Below are positions 62,854-64,000 of a DNA stretch of 64,000 nt, piece after piece (the first letter of the stretch is position 1; each line of letters begins with the position of its first letter). The stretch lies in the NCBI RefSeq assembly GCF_947504145.1, contig NZ_CANNGQ010000004.1, positions 372,001 to 436,000 of the forward strand, in the 5' to 3' direction. Position numbers and translations under genes: made by a program. The notes under the pieces were generated by a model, which ran no database searches, was not told the DNA's origin, and was given only the letters and a program-made list of their open reading frames with translations. Source of the DNA: an uncultured Microbulbifer sp. (GTDB taxonomy: Bacteria; Pseudomonadota; Gammaproteobacteria; Pseudomonadales; Cellvibrionaceae).

Positions 62854-63687
62854 TTATGTCTGTTCTGGCGATTTTTTAAACCACTTTTCTCGCACGATAC
62901 GCCGCATATTGGTCGCCGCAAGCAGCCAGAGTACCAACAGTGCCGCAGCCATGGTAAACCACTGAACCGCGTACCCCCGGTGTTTCTGTGGGTTTGTGGT
63001 GATCAATTGCCAGTCTGTCAGCAGTGCGGTATCGGAATCGGCACTCAGGCGAATATGCCATGCAGGCTGCTGCAGCCGTAGCTGGCCGCTACTCAATGGC
63101 TGCAGAGACTGGATTCGACTGTGGGAAGACACCGCAGTTTGCTCGTCCACCGCTGTATCACCATTCGGGTACAGAAACCCGGTGATAACCTTGGCGGCCA
63201 GTGGATAAGCAATATCTGGCAGCCGGTTTCGGTCACTGCTGGCAGGCAGCCAGCCGCGGTTGATCAGCCAGCGGGCTTTTCCAGATTTGCTGTTGCCGGT
63301 TTCAAACACCTGCAGTATTTCGTAGCCGACACGGCCATTGCGGGTGCGGTTATCGAGATAAAAATATTCATCGGTATAGAAGCCGAGCAACCGAACAGGT
63401 GTGTAGACCTTTGGTTTTATCAGCTCGGAAATTTTTTGCGGTTGTGATGATAGGCGGGCATCCACTTTATCCAGAATCTGTTGCTTCTCTTCGCCCCGCT
63501 GTAATTGCCAGCTGCCCAGACCAATCAGCAGTGGAAAGAAACACAGGCACAGGATGCTGAGAGGCCAATTGCGGATAAATGCTACACTGGCGGCTCGCGA
63601 TGGTTCTCCCGCTTCCGTGGAGAGTGTTTGGGTCCCGGTGGTAAATGCATTGTCGTCAGGGTGTGACGACTTATTCGGAACTGTCAT
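62854..63687 (-). CDS. SURF1 family cytochrome oxidase assembly protein
   Basis: 277-residue protein with two transmembrane helices near the ends (ILCLCFFPLLIGLGSWQLQRGEEK and WFTMAAALLVLWLLAATNMRR). The N-terminal GSWQLQRxxxK and C-terminal YAVQWFTMA motifs are the SURF1 hallmarks. Assists haem A insertion in subunit I. The N-terminus extends about 30 residues before the first helix. First gene of the minus-strand assembly run, divergent from the small twin-helix gene. Confidence 0.93.
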   Translation of the reverse strand: MTVPNKSSHPDDNAFTTGTQTLSTEAGEPSRAASVAFIRNWPLSILCLCFFPLLIGLGSWQLQRGEEKQQILDKVDARLSSQPQKISELIKPKVYTPVRLLGFYTDEYFYLDNRTRNGRVGYEILQVFETGNSKSGKARWLINRGWLPASSDRNRLPDIAYPLAAKVITGFLYPNGDTAVDEQTAVSSHSRIQSLQPLSSGQLRLQQPAWHIRLSADSDTALLTDWQLITTNPQKHRGYAVQWFTMAAALLVLWLLAATNMRRIVREKWFKKSPEQT

Positions 63688-63729
63688 GCCAACAATACTT
63701 CTGTTTACTTCTATGGGTGGCGCTAAATT

Positions 63730-63954
63730 ATGTGGCTAAAAGCAATTATCGTGTTGCTGTTTCTCGCCGTGCTGGCCAGTTTGACCAGCGCTCTGCTATT
63801 TATGTTGCGCGATATGGGCGCGCCGCAATCTAAGCGTACCCTCTATACGCTGGGCATTCGCATAACCCTGGCGGCATTGCTGCTTATTGCCATCTGGTAT
63901 GGCTTTCACAGCGGGATGCTTTCCAACACGGCACCCTGGGCGAACAAATATTAA
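63730..63954 (+). CDS. twin transmembrane protein, DUF2909-type
   Basis: 74-residue protein with two hydrophobic helices (AIIVLLFLAVLASLTSALLFML and TLYTLGIRITLAALLLIAIWYGF) joined by a short loop, MGAPQSKR. This small protein is found next to SURF1 in gammaproteobacterial cytochrome aa3 loci. Role unknown; probably an oxidase-associated subunit or assembly factor. The oxidase subunit genes themselves would lie beyond the window end. Confidence 0.85.
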   Translation: MWLKAIIVLLFLAVLASLTSALLFMLRDMGAPQSKRTLYTLGIRITLAALLLIAIWYGFHSGMLSNTAPWANKY

Positions 63955-64000
63955 TGTTTAAATCTATGGTGGATGCACATCGCACCCACCATTGCCGGTC

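Noticed and set aside
1..64000. CRISPR arrays, insertion sequences, integrases, tRNA or rRNA genes
   Set aside because: No regularly spaced repeats, transposase motifs, cloverleaf-like sequences or rRNA segments were seen when reading both strands; short RNAs cannot be excluded by eye.

Overview
The window looks like the chromosome of a free-living, probably marine, gammaproteobacterium of the Cellvibrionales type (Microbulbifer or a close relative). This is inferred from gene content: an aryl polyene operon, a cytochrome aa3 assembly block (SURF1, CtaA, CtaB, SCO), a RimK-like/GNAT-C39 pair, cytochrome c4 next to engB, DsbA, polA and znuACB. No 16S, tRNA or other taxonomic marker is present, so the genus is a guess. 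No CRISPR array, insertion sequence, integrase or tRNA gene was seen.

Layout. (1) 1-1.1 kb: ferredoxin-NADP reductase. (2) 1.1-18.2 kb: a visibly AT-richer surface polysaccharide locus with three sulfotransferases, three family 4 and four family 2-type glycosyltransferases plus a WecG/TagA-type glycosyltransferase, one Wzy/ligase-like membrane protein and a 936-residue beta-helix lipoprotein. Nearly all genes are on the minus strand; together they point to a sulfated exopolysaccharide. Initiating transferase, flippase and Wza/Wzc exporter are not in the window. (3) 18.7-23.6 kb: GC-rich backbone with a LysR regulator, a RimK-family ATP-grasp protein divergent from a GNAT/peptidase C39 fusion, and two small lipoproteins. 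(4) 23.7-40.3 kb: an uninterrupted minus-strand aryl polyene (APE) operon of 17 genes whose ends mostly overlap or abut, followed six bases later by a PagL-type lipid A deacylase. It encodes two full ketosynthases, a chain length factor, a ketoreductase, one stand-alone dehydratase plus one fused to the AMP ligase, two acyl carrier proteins, an MIO ammonia lyase, thioesterase, two acyltransferases, a glycosyltransferase, a LolA-like carrier, an MMPL exporter and an FAD enzyme. (5) 40.5-48.3 kb: M28 peptidase, a metallo-hydrolase-like protein, an ACT protein, two paralogous secreted proteins, cytochromes and DsbA. (6) 48.4-53.3 kb: engB, small hypothetical genes and polA. (7) 53.5-56.9 kb: a secreted protein and the divergent znuA / znuCB zinc importer. 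(8) 56.9-58.5 kb: an AT-richer pair, a peptidoglycan-binding/M15-like protein without signal peptide and a small exported protein, resembling an effector-immunity pair. (9) 58.5-64 kb: CPBP protease and the haem A / cytochrome oxidase assembly genes.

How the genes work together: the APE operon is expected to activate an aromatic acid, extend it with alternating double bonds on the acyl carrier proteins and attach the yellow polyene to an outer-membrane lipid as an antioxidant pigment. The polysaccharide locus would coat the same cell with a sulfated polymer. The most unusual points are the MIO lyase and ligase-dehydratase fusion in the APE operon, the PagL-like gene with Asp for Glu at its end, the beta-helix lipoprotein in the polysaccharide locus, and the M15-like/exported-protein pair near 57-58 kb. 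Coordinates for sites were counted by hand and may be off by a base.
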